A DNA stretch of 64,000 bases from Streptomyces aureocirculatus. GTDB lineage: Bacteria > Actinomycetota > Actinomycetes > Streptomycetales > Streptomycetaceae. A model generated the notes under the pieces. It did no database searches. It saw nothing but the letters and a program-made list of their open reading frames with translations, and was not told where the DNA came from. The position numbers were made by a program, and so were the translations under genes. Within the stretch, counting starts at the first letter, position 1, and every line of letters starts with the position of its first letter. The stretch is taken from NCBI RefSeq assembly GCF_000720475.1, contig NZ_JOAP01000011.1:1-64000 (forward strand). Reading direction: 5' to 3'. Of this stretch, positions 18,109 to 27,802 are shown in pieces.

Positions 18109-18720
18109 ATGACATCCGTCCTCGTCTGCGACGACTCCCCGCTCGCCCGAGAGGCGCTGCGCCGCGCGGTCGCGACCGTGCCCGGCGTCGAGCGCGTGAC
18201 GACAGCGGCCAACGGCGAGGAGGTTCTCCGCCGCTGGGGTGCCGACCGCTCGGATCTGATTCTGATGGACGTACGCATGCCCGGTCTCGGCGGTGTGGAG
18301 ACCGTGCGGAGACTGCTCTCCGCCGACCCGGGGGCGCGCATCATCATGCTCACGGTCGCCGAGGACCTCGACGGCGTCGCGCTCGCCGTCGCCGCGGGCG
18401 CCCGCGGATATCTGCACAAGGACGCCTCGCGCGCCGAGCTGCGCGCGACCGTCACGCAGGCGCTCGCCGATCCGACCTGGCGGCTCGCCCCGCGCCGGCT
18501 CCGCTCGGCCGAGATGGGCGCGGCCCCGACGCTCACCGCGCGTGAGATCCAAGTACTCGAAGGGATGAGCCACGGCCGGTCGAACGCCGAGATCGGCCGC
18601 GAGCTCTTCCTCTCCGAGGACACGGTGAAGACGCACGCCAGGCGCCTGTTCAAGAAGCTCGGCGCCTCGGACCGCGCGCACGCGGTGGCACTCGGCTTCC
18701 GCTGGGGTCTGGTTCGCTGA
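18109..18720 (+). CDS. bldM: Response regulator BldM
   Basis: 203 residues. Receiver domain MTSVLVCDDSPLAREALRRA with LILMDVRMPGLGG and Lys in GYLHKDASRAE; C-terminal LuxR-type HTH (LTAREIQVLEGMSHGRSNAE ... TVKTHARRLFKKLGA). BldM is an orphan regulator that controls aerial-hypha and sporulation genes as a homodimer or as a heterodimer with WhiI, with no cognate kinase. The ATG at 18109 is preferred over an in-frame start at 18049 on family length. Expressed from the sigma-BldN-type promoter upstream. Confidence 0.97.
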   Translation: MTSVLVCDDSPLAREALRRAVATVPGVERVTTAANGEEVLRRWGADRSDLILMDVRMPGLGGVETVRRLLSADPGARIIMLTVAEDLDGVALAVAAGARGYLHKDASRAELRATVTQALADPTWRLAPRRLRSAEMGAAPTLTAREIQVLEGMSHGRSNAEIGRELFLSEDTVKTHARRLFKKLGASDRAHAVALGFRWGLVR

Positions 18721-18747
18721 GCGGGCCCCGGCGGGGGCACGGTGTCT

Positions 18748-18771
18748 CCCGCCCGCCCTGCGGCGGGCGGG
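18748..18771 (+). terminator. Hairpin after bldM
   Basis: cccgcccgcc-ctgc-ggcgggcggg, a perfect 10-bp stem 27 bp after the bldM stop. Confidence 0.8.
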
Positions 18772-18896
18772 GCCATGGAGGCCCGTCGGAGTCCTCTTGA
18801 GGAACGGCTTGTGGCGCTTCGCCGCCGATGCCGCATCCTTGAGGTGTGGAGTTCCTTGGGGACGAGTCGGCCGAGCGGGAGGGGAGGGTGCGGGAG

Positions 18897-19562
18897 ATGA
18901 GTTCCGGCGCACCCGCTCATAACGCTTCAGTGCACAACTACGGACGCGGTGCCACGGATCAGTCGGCGCCGAGGCACCATGGACCGATGCGCGATGACAA
19001 GACGACGGTGATCGGTGCCCTCGTCCTACGCGCCGTGGAGGGGGACGAGCAGGCCACACACGACCTGCTTGCCCACGTCCACCCGCTCGCGCTGCGGTAC
19101 TGCCGCACCCGCCTGTCCCGACTTCCCGGTGACGCACGGCACTTCGTCGAGGACCTCGCGCAGGAAGTCTGTGTCGCGGTGCTGCTCGCGCTGCCGCGCT
19201 ATCGGGACACCGGGCGGCCCTTCGAAGCCTTCGTCTTCGCGATCGCCGCGCACAAGGTCGCCGATCTGCAGCGGGCGGCGATGCGGCATCCCGGGTCCAC
19301 CGCTGTGCCCTCGGATGAGATGCCCGAGCGGCCTGATGACTCGCTCGGGCCCGAGGAGCGGGCGCTGCTCAGCAGTGATGCCGAGTGGGCCAAGAAGCTG
19401 CTCGCTAATCTGCCGGAGAATCAGCGGGAGCTGCTTCTGTTGCGGGTCGCCGTTGGGCTCACGGCCGAGGAGACCGGGCAGATGCTCGGTATGTCGCCCG
19501 GGGCGGTGCGGGTTGCTCAGCACCGCGCCCTGAGCCGCCTGCGCGCGCTGGCCGGGCAGTAG
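18897..19562 (+). CDS. sigD: ECF sigma factor, SigD-like
   Basis: 221 residues from the ATG at 18897, which has a ggaggggagg ribosome-binding site; starts at 18846 or 18987 are possible. Region 2 is [22 protein letters not shown] with [20 protein letters not shown] and [20 protein letters not shown]; region 4 is [20 protein letters not shown] with [15 protein letters not shown]. The place between whiD/bldM and guaB2 corresponds to that of M. tuberculosis sigD, hence the symbol. No anti-sigma gene is adjacent. Confidence 0.88.
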   Translation: MSSGAPAHNASVHNYGRGATDQSAPRHHGPMRDDKTTVIGALVLRAVEGDEQATHDLLAHVHPLALRYCRTRLSRLPGDARHFVEDLAQEVCVAVLLALPRYRDTGRPFEAFVFAIAAHKVADLQRAAMRHPGSTAVPSDEMPERPDDSLGPEERALLSSDAEWAKKLLANLPENQRELLLLRVAVGLTAEETGQMLGMSPGAVRVAQHRALSRLRALAGQ

Positions 19563-19602
19563 CTTTTCTCCCCCGCCCACCCGCCCTTTCCACCACGCTG
19601 TC

Positions 19603-19977
19603 CTCAATCGCAGGACGGGCTCTATCTCGCGCCGTGGGCGGTTGGGGAGGAGCGGCTGGTGGGTGGATTGTCGCGCTGGCGCGCTCGTCCTCAATCGCAG
19701 GACGGGCTTTATCTCGTGCCGTGGGTGGCTGGGGAGGTGCCGCTCGTGGGGTGGATTGTCGCGCTGGCGCGCTCGTCCTCAATCGCCGGACGGGCTTTAT
19801 CTCGTGCCGTGGGTGGCTGGGGAGGTGCGGCTCGTGGGGTGGATTGTCGCGCTGGCGCGCTCGTCCTTAATCGCCGGACGGGCTTGATCTCGTGCCGTGG
19901 GTGGTTGGGGAGGTGCCGCTCGTGGGGTGGGTGTCGCGCTGGCGCGCTCGTCCTCAAACGCCGGACGGGCTTTATCT
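19603..19977. repeat. ~88-bp tandem repeat array, 4.3 copies
   Basis: Units 19603-19689, 19690-19777, 19778-19865, 19866-19952 and a partial at 19953-19977. Each starts ctcaatcgccggacgggct or a variant and ends cgcgctggcgcgctcgtc. Divergence is only a few bases per unit. The leading motif is the same as the tail of the REP-like elements at 9254 and 46709. No stop codons fall in several frames, but composition is repeat-like, not coding. Confidence 0.9.
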
Positions 19978-20064
19978 GTGCTGCGGTGAACGCACCTCGT
20001 TCGTAGTGGGGGCTTGGAGACATTCGCCACTCCGGGGAGGGAAACGCCGTCCGGCGGGTTCTTC

Positions 20065-20340
20065 TCCGCCGCAGCGGTGATCAGCCGCTGCGGCGCACTT
20101 CGGCGGTGCCGAGCCCGGCCAAGGCCCGTGCCCGGCGGAGCCGGGGTAGTCCTTGTCCGCCGCAGCGGCGATCAGCCGCTACGACGCATTCCGGCGGTGC
20201 CGGGCCAGGCCATGGTCCGTGCCTGGTGGCGGAGCCGGGAGAAGATTTTGTCCGCCGCAGCGGTGATCAGCTACGGCGCACTCCGGCGGTGCCGAGCCCG
20301 GCGGAGGTCCGCGCCCGGCGGAGCCGGGGGGGCCTTCCGT
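20065..20340. repeat. 91-95-bp tandem repeat array, 3 copies
   Basis: Units 20065-20155, 20156-20250 and 20251-about 20340. Each starts tccgccgcagcggtgatcag, continues cggcggtgccgagcccgg, and ends near cccggcggagccggg. The opening part is a near-palindrome centred on tgatca (ccgcagcgg/ccgctgcgg). Unrelated to the array just upstream. Together the two arrays fill most of the 928-bp space between sigD and guaB2. Confidence 0.88.
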
Positions 20341-20431
20341 GGCCGCCGCGGCGGTCCGCCAGGTCTGCGCCGCAGCGTAGCTGTAGAAACCTACGAACCC
20401 GCGGCCCCACGGGCACCGTGGAATGAGAGAG

Positions 20432-22001
<1,570 letters not shown>

Positions 22002-22101
22002 CGAAGCCGGACGGGGACCGGCCGGTGCCGGTCCCGCCGCATGCCCAGCCGCTGCCGCAACCGCGGTTGCGGGCCCGCGACGGTGCGACGCACGCGCGCG
22101 T

Positions 22102-22134
22102 GGGGGCGGCCCGGGTATTCCCGGGGCCGCCCCC
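22102..22134 (+). terminator. Terminator between guaB2 and guaB3
   Basis: gggggcggcccggg-tatt-cccggggccgccccc, long G+C stem with one bulged G. It suggests guaB2 and guaB3 have separate transcripts, with the guaB3 promoter in 22140-22250. Confidence 0.8.
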
Positions 22135-22266
22135 TTCCCGTGTGTCGGTGATACTGGACGGGCAGACCGAGTACCGGACGGCGGGCCGACGCAGTGCCCG
22201 ACGACGGGGCGAGTGAGTGCCCGAGACGGGCCGAGTGAGTGCGGAAGAAAGCGATGGGCCACACAC

Positions 22267-23391
22267 GTGACTGAGATCGAGATCGGGCGCGGCAAGCGCG
22301 GCCGCCGGGCGTACGCCTTCGACGACATCGCCGTCGTACCGAGTCGGCGCACCCGGGACCCCAAGGAGGTCTCGATCGCCTGGCAGATCGACGCCTACCG
22401 CTTCGAGCTGCCCTTCCTCGCCGCCCCCATGGACTCGGTGGTCTCGCCCGCGACGGCCATCCGCATCGGTGAGCTCGGCGGCCTCGGCGTGCTGAACCTC
22501 GAAGGCCTGTGGACGCGCCACGACGACCCGCGGCCGCTGCTCGACGAGATCGCCGCACTGCCCACCGAGGCGGCGACGCGACGCCTCCAGGAGATCTACT
22601 CCGCGCCCATCCGCGAGGAGCTCATCGGCCAGCGCATCAAGGAGGTGCGCGACTCCGGCGTCGTCACCGCCGCCGCCCTGTCGCCGCAGCGCACCGCGGA
22701 GTTCTCCAAGGCCGTCGTGGACGCGGGCGTGGACATCTTCGTGATCCGCGGTACGACGGTGTCGGCCGAGCACGTCTCCGGTGCCGCCGAGCCGCTGAAC
22801 CTGAAGCAGTTCATCTACGAACTCGACGTCCCGGTGATCGTCGGCGGCTGCGCCACGTACACGGCCGCGCTGCACCTGATGCGCACCGGCGCGGCCGGTG
22901 TCCTCGTCGGCTTCGGCGGTGGCGCCGCGCACACCACGCGCAACGTCCTCGGCATCCAGGTGCCGATGGCGACGGCCGTGGCCGACGTGGCCGCCGCCCG
23001 CCGCGACTACATGGACGAGTCCGGCGGCCGCTACGTCCACGTCATCGCCGACGGCGGCGTGGGCTGGTCCGGCGACCTGCCCAAGGCCGTGGCCTGCGGT
23101 GCGGACGCCGTGATGATGGGCTCCCCGCTCGCCCGCGCCACCGACGCGCCCGGCCAGGGCCACCACTGGGGCATGGAGGCCGTCCACGAGGACGTGCCGC
23201 GCGGCATGAAGGTCGACCTCGGCACGGTCGGCACCACCGAGGAGATCCTCACCGGACCCTCACACATCCCCGACGGTTCCATGAACTTCTTCGGGGCGCT
23301 GCGCCGGGCCATGGCCACGACGGGCTACAGCGAGCTCAAGGAGTTCCAGCGGGTCGAGGTCACGGTCGCGGACTCGGAGCACAGCCGCTGA
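22267..23391 (+). CDS. guaB3: GuaB3-family IMPDH-related protein
   Basis: 374 residues. TIM-barrel relative of IMPDH and GMP reductase without CBS domains. The IMPDH loop GPGSICTTR is replaced by GGGAAHTTRNVLG: the catalytic Cys is absent, so IMP oxidation by the usual covalent mechanism is not expected. Phosphate-binding parts (VHVIADGGVGWSGDLPKAVA, GADAVMMGSPLARA) remain. The GTG at 22267 starts MTEIEIGRGKRGRRAYAFDD; an upstream in-frame GTG (22213) is less likely. It follows guaB2 as in other actinobacteria. Confidence 0.92.
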   Translation: MTEIEIGRGKRGRRAYAFDDIAVVPSRRTRDPKEVSIAWQIDAYRFELPFLAAPMDSVVSPATAIRIGELGGLGVLNLEGLWTRHDDPRPLLDEIAALPTEAATRRLQEIYSAPIREELIGQRIKEVRDSGVVTAAALSPQRTAEFSKAVVDAGVDIFVIRGTTVSAEHVSGAAEPLNLKQFIYELDVPVIVGGCATYTAALHLMRTGAAGVLVGFGGGAAHTTRNVLGIQVPMATAVADVAAARRDYMDESGGRYVHVIADGGVGWSGDLPKAVACGADAVMMGSPLARATDAPGQGHHWGMEAVHEDVPRGMKVDLGTVGTTEEILTGPSHIPDGSMNFFGALRRAMATTGYSELKEFQRVEVTVADSEHSR

Positions 23392-23415
23392 TCCCTTCGG
23401 GGCGCTGAACAGCGA

Positions 23416-23451
23416 GGAGCCCGGGCCGCCTTGTCAGGCGGCCCGGGCTCC
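23416..23451. terminator. Bidirectional terminator
   Basis: Perfect 15-bp stem ggagcccgggccgcc/ggcggcccgggctcc with loop ttgtca, between convergent guaB3 and the membrane-protein gene. Confidence 0.92.
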
Positions 23452-23523
23452 CGTGCGTTCCGGTGACGTGTGTTCCGGTGACGTGCGTTCCGGCGGGTGC
23501 CGGTGACGTCGGCGCGTGTCGCG

Positions 23524-24144
23524 CTACTGAGCGGCTCGCTTCGCGCCGCCGAACGCCGCGATGGCGGCTATCGCGAAGAACACGAAGGTCATCGCGTCGG
23601 CGTCGTTCGACCACGCCTCCTGGAGCGCGTCGAAGTGGTCGAAAAAGATGTCGGAGAACGCCAGGCCGGTCTTGTCGGCGATGACCATCGCCGCGCCGAT
23701 GAGCTGGCCGAGGTAGACCGCGCCGAGCGAGAAGAGGGCACTGAGGACCCCGAGCGCCGGGTTGGCGCCGCCCGTCTTGCCCGCAGCCAGACCCACGACG
23801 AAGCCGACGCCGACGGCGGCCCAGCCGATCTCGTGCTCGGTGGCACCGATGATCGCTCCGTAGATGCCCGCGGCCACCAGGGCTGCCACCAGGGCGACGG
23901 CCACGCCGAGGCCGATGTTGTTCCGGGCGGCCGGACCGGGCGGCGGCGGGAAGCCGCCGGGCTGCGGCTGCTGCGGGAAGGGGTTGTACGGCTGCTGCGG
24001 CTGCTGGCCGTAAGGCTGCTGGGGCTGCTGCGGGTAGCCGTAGCCGGGCTGGCCGCCGTAGGGCTGCTGGGGCTGGCCGTAAGGCTGCTGCGGCTGGCCG
24101 TAGGGCTGCTGGCCGCCCTGGCCTGGAGGCGTGGGCTGGGTCAT
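23524..24144 (-). CDS. Pro/Gln/Tyr-rich membrane protein
   Basis: 206 residues. The first ~85 residues are PYGQPQQ-type repeats (disordered cytoplasmic tail), followed by three or four hydrophobic helices (IGLGVAVALVAALVAAGIYG; IGWAAVGVGFVVGLAAG; ALGVLSALFSLGAVYLG; a last one near MTFVFFAIAAIAAF). No catalytic motif. The start MTQPTPPGQGG at 24144 is preferred over 24201. The repeats are similar in kind to those seen before RDD/DUF4190-type actinobacterial membrane proteins. Function unknown. Confidence 0.8.
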   Translation of the reverse strand: MTQPTPPGQGGQQPYGQPQQPYGQPQQPYGGQPGYGYPQQPQQPYGQQPQQPYNPFPQQPQPGGFPPPPGPAARNNIGLGVAVALVAALVAAGIYGAIIGATEHEIGWAAVGVGFVVGLAAGKTGGANPALGVLSALFSLGAVYLGQLIGAAMVIADKTGLAFSDIFFDHFDALQEAWSNDADAMTFVFFAIAAIAAFGGAKRAAQ

Positions 24145-24245
24145 GAGATTTCCCCCTGGGACATCGGTGCACTGGTGTGCGGTAAGTGACTGGTTCCGCA
24201 CGGTAGCAGCAGCGGGTCATGGCCCCCAGGGGGATCGGTGAAGGA

Positions 24246-25499
24246 TCAGAGGCGGTGCGCGGCGCCCGCCGGAGTGGCACCCCTGGTGTCAAGCAGGAGC
24301 TGGGCCTTCACGGCCAGGCCCTGGAGATCGTAGGTGCGGTGGTGCTGGAGCAGGATCGTCAGATCGGCGTCGGCGGCCGCTTCGTAGAGGGTGTCCGCGC
24401 GGGGCACGGGATGGCCGAGAACGTTCCAGTGGCCGACGTAGGGATCGTGATAACTGACGGCCGCGCCGAGCTCCCGGAGGCGGACGGCGATCTCCTGGGC
24501 GGGGGCGCCCGCCTGGTCGGCGACGTCCGGCTTGTAGGTGACGCCGAGAAGCAGGACGCGGGCGCCGCGCGCGGACTTGCCGTGCTCGTTGAGCAGGGTC
24601 GCGGCACGCTGGATCACATAGCCCGGCATGCGGTCGTTGACCTGCTGGGCGAGTTCGACCATGCGCAGCGGGCGGATGCCGCGTGTGGGTCCTGGCACGT
24701 CCAGGGGGAGCCCGTGGCCGCCGACGCCGGGTCCCGGCCGGAACGCCTGGAAGCCGAACGGCTTGGTCTCGGCGCAGCGGATGACGTCCCACAGGTCGAT
24801 GCCGAGGTCGTGGCAGAGCACGGCCATCTCGTTGACCAGGGCCATGTTCACGTGCCGGTAGTTGGTCTCCAGGAGGTGCACGGTCTCGGCCTCCCGCGGC
24901 CCGCGCGCGCGGACGACCTTGTCGGTGAGGCGGCCGTAGAAGGCGGCTGCGGACTCCGTGCAGGCGGGGGTGAGGCCGCCGATGACCTTGGGGGTGCCGG
25001 CGTAGCCGTGGGTGCGGTTGCCCGGGTCGATGCGGCCGGGGGAGTAGGCGAGGTGGAAGTCGCGTCCGGCGCGCAGGCCCGAGCCCTCTTCGAGGAGGGG
25101 GCGCAGGAATTCCTCTGTGGTTCCGGGGTACGCGGGTGACTCCAGGATGACCGTGGTGTGCGGGCGCAGGCGCGCGGCCAGGGCGCGGGCGGCCTCGGCC
25201 ACCTGGCCGAGGTCCAGTGATCCGTCCGCGGCCGGGGGCGTGGGCGCGCAGATGACGGCGGTGCGGACGCGGCCGAGCTCGGCGGGGTCGGTGGTCGGCC
25301 GGAAGCCCCCCGCGAGCATCCGGCGGACGTCGGCGGCGGTGAGCGTCCCTTCGGTGCCGTCGCCCGGAAGGCGCCCGCAGGCCAGGTCGGGTGCGCGGGC
25401 GGGGTCGTAGCCGACGGTGGCGACGCCGCCTGCGGCGGCGGCCTGGGCGAGGGGGAGGCCGAGGTGGCCGAGGCCGATGACGGCGAGGTCAGCTGGCAT
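24246..25499 (-). CDS. Nucleotide-sugar dehydrogenase homologue lacking catalytic Cys
   Basis: 417 residues. UDP-glucose/UDP-ManNAc dehydrogenase fold: Rossmann domain LAVIGLGHLGLPLAQAAA, ICAPTPP, a central helical domain (LLETNYRHVNMALVNEMAVL), substrate loop FRPGPGVGGHG and a C-terminal UDP-binding domain (VLLLGVTYKPDVADQAGAPA). The family's nucleophilic Cys in GGHC-x-P is Gly263 here (GGHGLPLDV). The normal two-step oxidation through a thiohemiacetal should not work, so the protein may be inactive, do a single oxidation, or have another role. Not in an obvious sugar-biosynthesis cluster. Confidence 0.88.
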   Translation of the reverse strand: MPADLAVIGLGHLGLPLAQAAAAGGVATVGYDPARAPDLACGRLPGDGTEGTLTAADVRRMLAGGFRPTTDPAELGRVRTAVICAPTPPAADGSLDLGQVAEAARALAARLRPHTTVILESPAYPGTTEEFLRPLLEEGSGLRAGRDFHLAYSPGRIDPGNRTHGYAGTPKVIGGLTPACTESAAAFYGRLTDKVVRARGPREAETVHLLETNYRHVNMALVNEMAVLCHDLGIDLWDVIRCAETKPFGFQAFRPGPGVGGHGLPLDVPGPTRGIRPLRMVELAQQVNDRMPGYVIQRAATLLNEHGKSARGARVLLLGVTYKPDVADQAGAPAQEIAVRLRELGAAVSYHDPYVGHWNVLGHPVPRADTLYEAAADADLTILLQHHRTYDLQGLAVKAQLLLDTRGATPAGAAHRL

Positions 25500-25564
25500 G
25501 GCGGTGAGCCGTCCTTCCCAATAGCCGAGCGGATGTAGCCAAAGCGTGTCGATCGCGCAAGTCC

Positions 25565-25573
25565 TGTGGACAG
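25565..25573 (-). promoter_or_regulatory. DnaA-box-like 9-mer
   Basis: On the minus strand reads ctgtccaca, within the degenerate Streptomyces DnaA-box pattern. Faces another box at 25692. Confidence 0.35.
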
Positions 25574-25691
25574 AACGGGCGACCGCAATGTCAGACTAGG
25601 AGTAAATATGACCGATTTGCGGGATTGGGCTGCTCAGAAACTCGGAGTGTTGTCGGCGCGGGGACCGGCACCGGGGCCGGGAGGCCGGGGT

Positions 25692-25700
25692 TTATCCACA
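25692..25700 (+). promoter_or_regulatory. DnaA-box-like 9-mer
   Basis: ttatccaca, an exact match to the classical DnaA box, 84 bp before the glpD GTG. The 25500-25783 gap otherwise shows promoter-like DNA and no gene I can support. Confidence 0.4.
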
Positions 25701-25783
25701 GGCGGCGCCCTCGCCCGGCGGACCCGGCGGGAATCTGGGCATGATGTGAGCGCGACCACACCCGAACAGCACGGGAGGCAGCG

Positions 25784-27490
25784 GTGAGGACAGCGACTCT
25801 TGGCCCGGCGGAGCGCGCCGGGGCACTGGCGGGCATGGCCGAGCACGAGCTGGACGTCCTGGTCGTGGGCGCGGGCGTGGTCGGCGCGGGCACAGCCCTC
25901 GACGCGGTCACCCGCGGCCTGAGCACGGGCCTGGTGGAGGCCAGGGACTGGGCGTCGGGCACGTCGAGCCGGTCGAGCAAGCTGATCCACGGCGGCCTGC
26001 GCTATCTGGAGATGCTGGACTTCGCCCTGGTCCGCGAGGCCCTCAAGGAGCGCGGCCTGCTGCTCGAACGGCTCGCACCCCATCTGGTGAAGCCCGTCCC
26101 GTTCCTGTATCCGCTCCAGCACAAGGGCTGGGAGCGGTTGTACGCGGGCTCGGGCGTAGCCCTGTACGACGCCATGTCGATGGCCCGCGGCCACGGCCGG
26201 GGCCTGCCGGGCCACCGCCACCTGACCCGGCGTCACGCCCAGCGCGTGGCCCCGTGCCTGAAGAAGGAAGCCCTCGTCGGCGCCCTGCAGTACTACGACG
26301 CCCAGATGGACGACGCCCGCTATGTGGCCACGCTGGTGCGCACCGCCGCGGCCTATGGGGCGAAGGTCGCCAACCGTGCCCGTGTCACCGGGTTCCTGCG
26401 CGAGGGCGAGCGTGTGGTCGGCGCCCGGGTGCAGGACGTCGAGGCCGGCGGGGAGTACGAGGTCCGGGCCAAACAGGTAGTGAACGCCACGGGCGTGTGG
26501 ACCGACGACACCCAGGCGATGGTCGGCGAGCGCGGCCAGTTCCACGTCCGCGCGTCCAAGGGCATCCACCTGGTGGTCCCCAAGGACCGCATCAACTCCT
26601 CCACGGGCCTGATCCTGCGCACGGAGAAGAGCGTCCTCTTCGTCATCCCCTGGGGCCGGCACTGGATCATCGGGACGACGGACACCGACTGGGACCTGGA
26701 CAAGGCCCACCCCGCGGCCTCCAGCGCGGACATCGACTATCTCCTGGAGCATGTGAACTCGGTGCTCGCGGTCCCGCTCTCCCGCGACGACGTCCAGGGT
26801 GTGTACGCGGGCCTGCGGCCCCTGCTCGCCGGCGAGTCGGAGGCCACCAGCAAGCTGTCGCGCGAGCACACGGTCGCGCACCCCGCCCCGGGCCTGGTCG
26901 TCATCGCGGGCGGCAAGTACACGACGTACCGCGTGATGGCCAAGGACGCCGTGGACGAGGCGGTGCACGGTCTGGACCAGCGCGTCGCGGAGTGCGTCAC
27001 GGAGGACGTCCCGCTCGTCGGGGCCGAGGGATATCGCGCCCTGTGGAACGCCCGCGCCGGCATCGCCGCCCGCACGGGCCTGCATGTGGTCCGCGTGGAA
27101 CACCTGTTGAACCGGTACGGCGCACTGGCGGAGGAAGTGCTCGAACTGGTCGCCGCCGACCCGTCCCTGGGCAACCCCCTCGGCGCGGCCGACGACTATC
27201 TGCGCGCCGAAGTCGTCTACGCCGCGTCCCACGAAGGCGCCCGCCATCTCGACGACGTCCTCACGCGCCGCACGCGCATCTCCATCGAGACCTTCGACCG
27301 CGGCACCCGCAGCGCCCGTGAGTGCGCGGACCTGATGGCGCCGGTGCTCGGCTGGGACAAGGACCAGATCGAGCGCGAAGTGCAGCACTACGAGAAGCGG
27401 GTGGAGGCCGAGCGCGAATCGCAGCGCCAGCCCGACGACCTGACGGCGGACGCGGCGCGGCTCGGGGCGCCGGACATCGTGCCGCTGTGA
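25784..27490 (+). CDS. glpD: Glycerol-3-phosphate dehydrogenase (FAD)
   Basis: 568 residues. Oxidises sn-glycerol 3-phosphate to DHAP at the membrane. FAD motif LDVLVVGAGVVGAGTALDAV, then TSSRSSKLIHGGLRYLEMLD, typical of GlpD, and substrate-region VYAGLRPLLAG. The C-terminal helical DAO_C domain begins around residue 410 (GYRALWNARAGIAARTGLHV). GTG start follows gggaggcagcg. No glpF or glpK is adjacent in the window. A second DNA strand frame is open but is only a shadow. Confidence 0.95.
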   Translation: MRTATLGPAERAGALAGMAEHELDVLVVGAGVVGAGTALDAVTRGLSTGLVEARDWASGTSSRSSKLIHGGLRYLEMLDFALVREALKERGLLLERLAPHLVKPVPFLYPLQHKGWERLYAGSGVALYDAMSMARGHGRGLPGHRHLTRRHAQRVAPCLKKEALVGALQYYDAQMDDARYVATLVRTAAAYGAKVANRARVTGFLREGERVVGARVQDVEAGGEYEVRAKQVVNATGVWTDDTQAMVGERGQFHVRASKGIHLVVPKDRINSSTGLILRTEKSVLFVIPWGRHWIIGTTDTDWDLDKAHPAASSADIDYLLEHVNSVLAVPLSRDDVQGVYAGLRPLLAGESEATSKLSREHTVAHPAPGLVVIAGGKYTTYRVMAKDAVDEAVHGLDQRVAECVTEDVPLVGAEGYRALWNARAGIAARTGLHVVRVEHLLNRYGALAEEVLELVAADPSLGNPLGAADDYLRAEVVYAASHEGARHLDDVLTRRTRISIETFDRGTRSARECADLMAPVLGWDKDQIEREVQHYEKRVEAERESQRQPDDLTADAARLGAPDIVPL

Positions 27491-27498
27491 CCCGTGGG

Positions 27499-27526
27499 CC
27501 GCGGTGGGCCGACGAGCCCACCGCGG
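27499..27526 (+). terminator. Terminator after glpD
   Basis: ccgcggtgggc-cgacga-gcccaccgcgg, perfect 11-bp stem 9 bp after the stop. The following 27527-27802 carries a promoter candidate, ttgacc at 27732-27737 with gacaat about 15 bp later, for the first kinase gene. Confidence 0.85.
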
Positions 27527-27802
27527 GGCCCGACAGCTCGGTGACACGCCAGGGCCGGGACTGTCAACAAGTAGGCAGGTTGTCAGCAAGCAGTCAAGGA
27601 GTGGTCAGGGGTTCTGGGCGGTTTGACCCGAGGAGGGCGGCCAAGGGAGTTATGGGTGGGGTGGTTTGGGCTGGTGTGCAGGGGTGGGGCGGCCCCGGGT
27701 GTCCATGATGTGGGACGCCGGACCCGCGGCATTGACCGGTCCCCGGGTGAGGGACAATGAAGGCTCTGTCAGGGCGGGTTGTGCGGGTAGTTGAGGGGAC
27801 GC

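Noticed and set aside
17759..18115. Minus-strand frame of 118 codons in the whiD-bldM gap
   Set aside because: Overlaps the exact sigma-BldN promoter and has no coding-like composition.
19634..20030. Several open frames on both strands through the tandem repeats
   Set aside because: Openness follows from repeat length and composition; no ribosome-binding sites or domain-like sequence.
19603..20340. CRISPR array
   Set aside because: Units are contiguous without unique spacers and no cas genes are present.
25566..25787. 73-codon frame before glpD
   Set aside because: No ribosome-binding site, overlaps promoter DNA and the glpD start.
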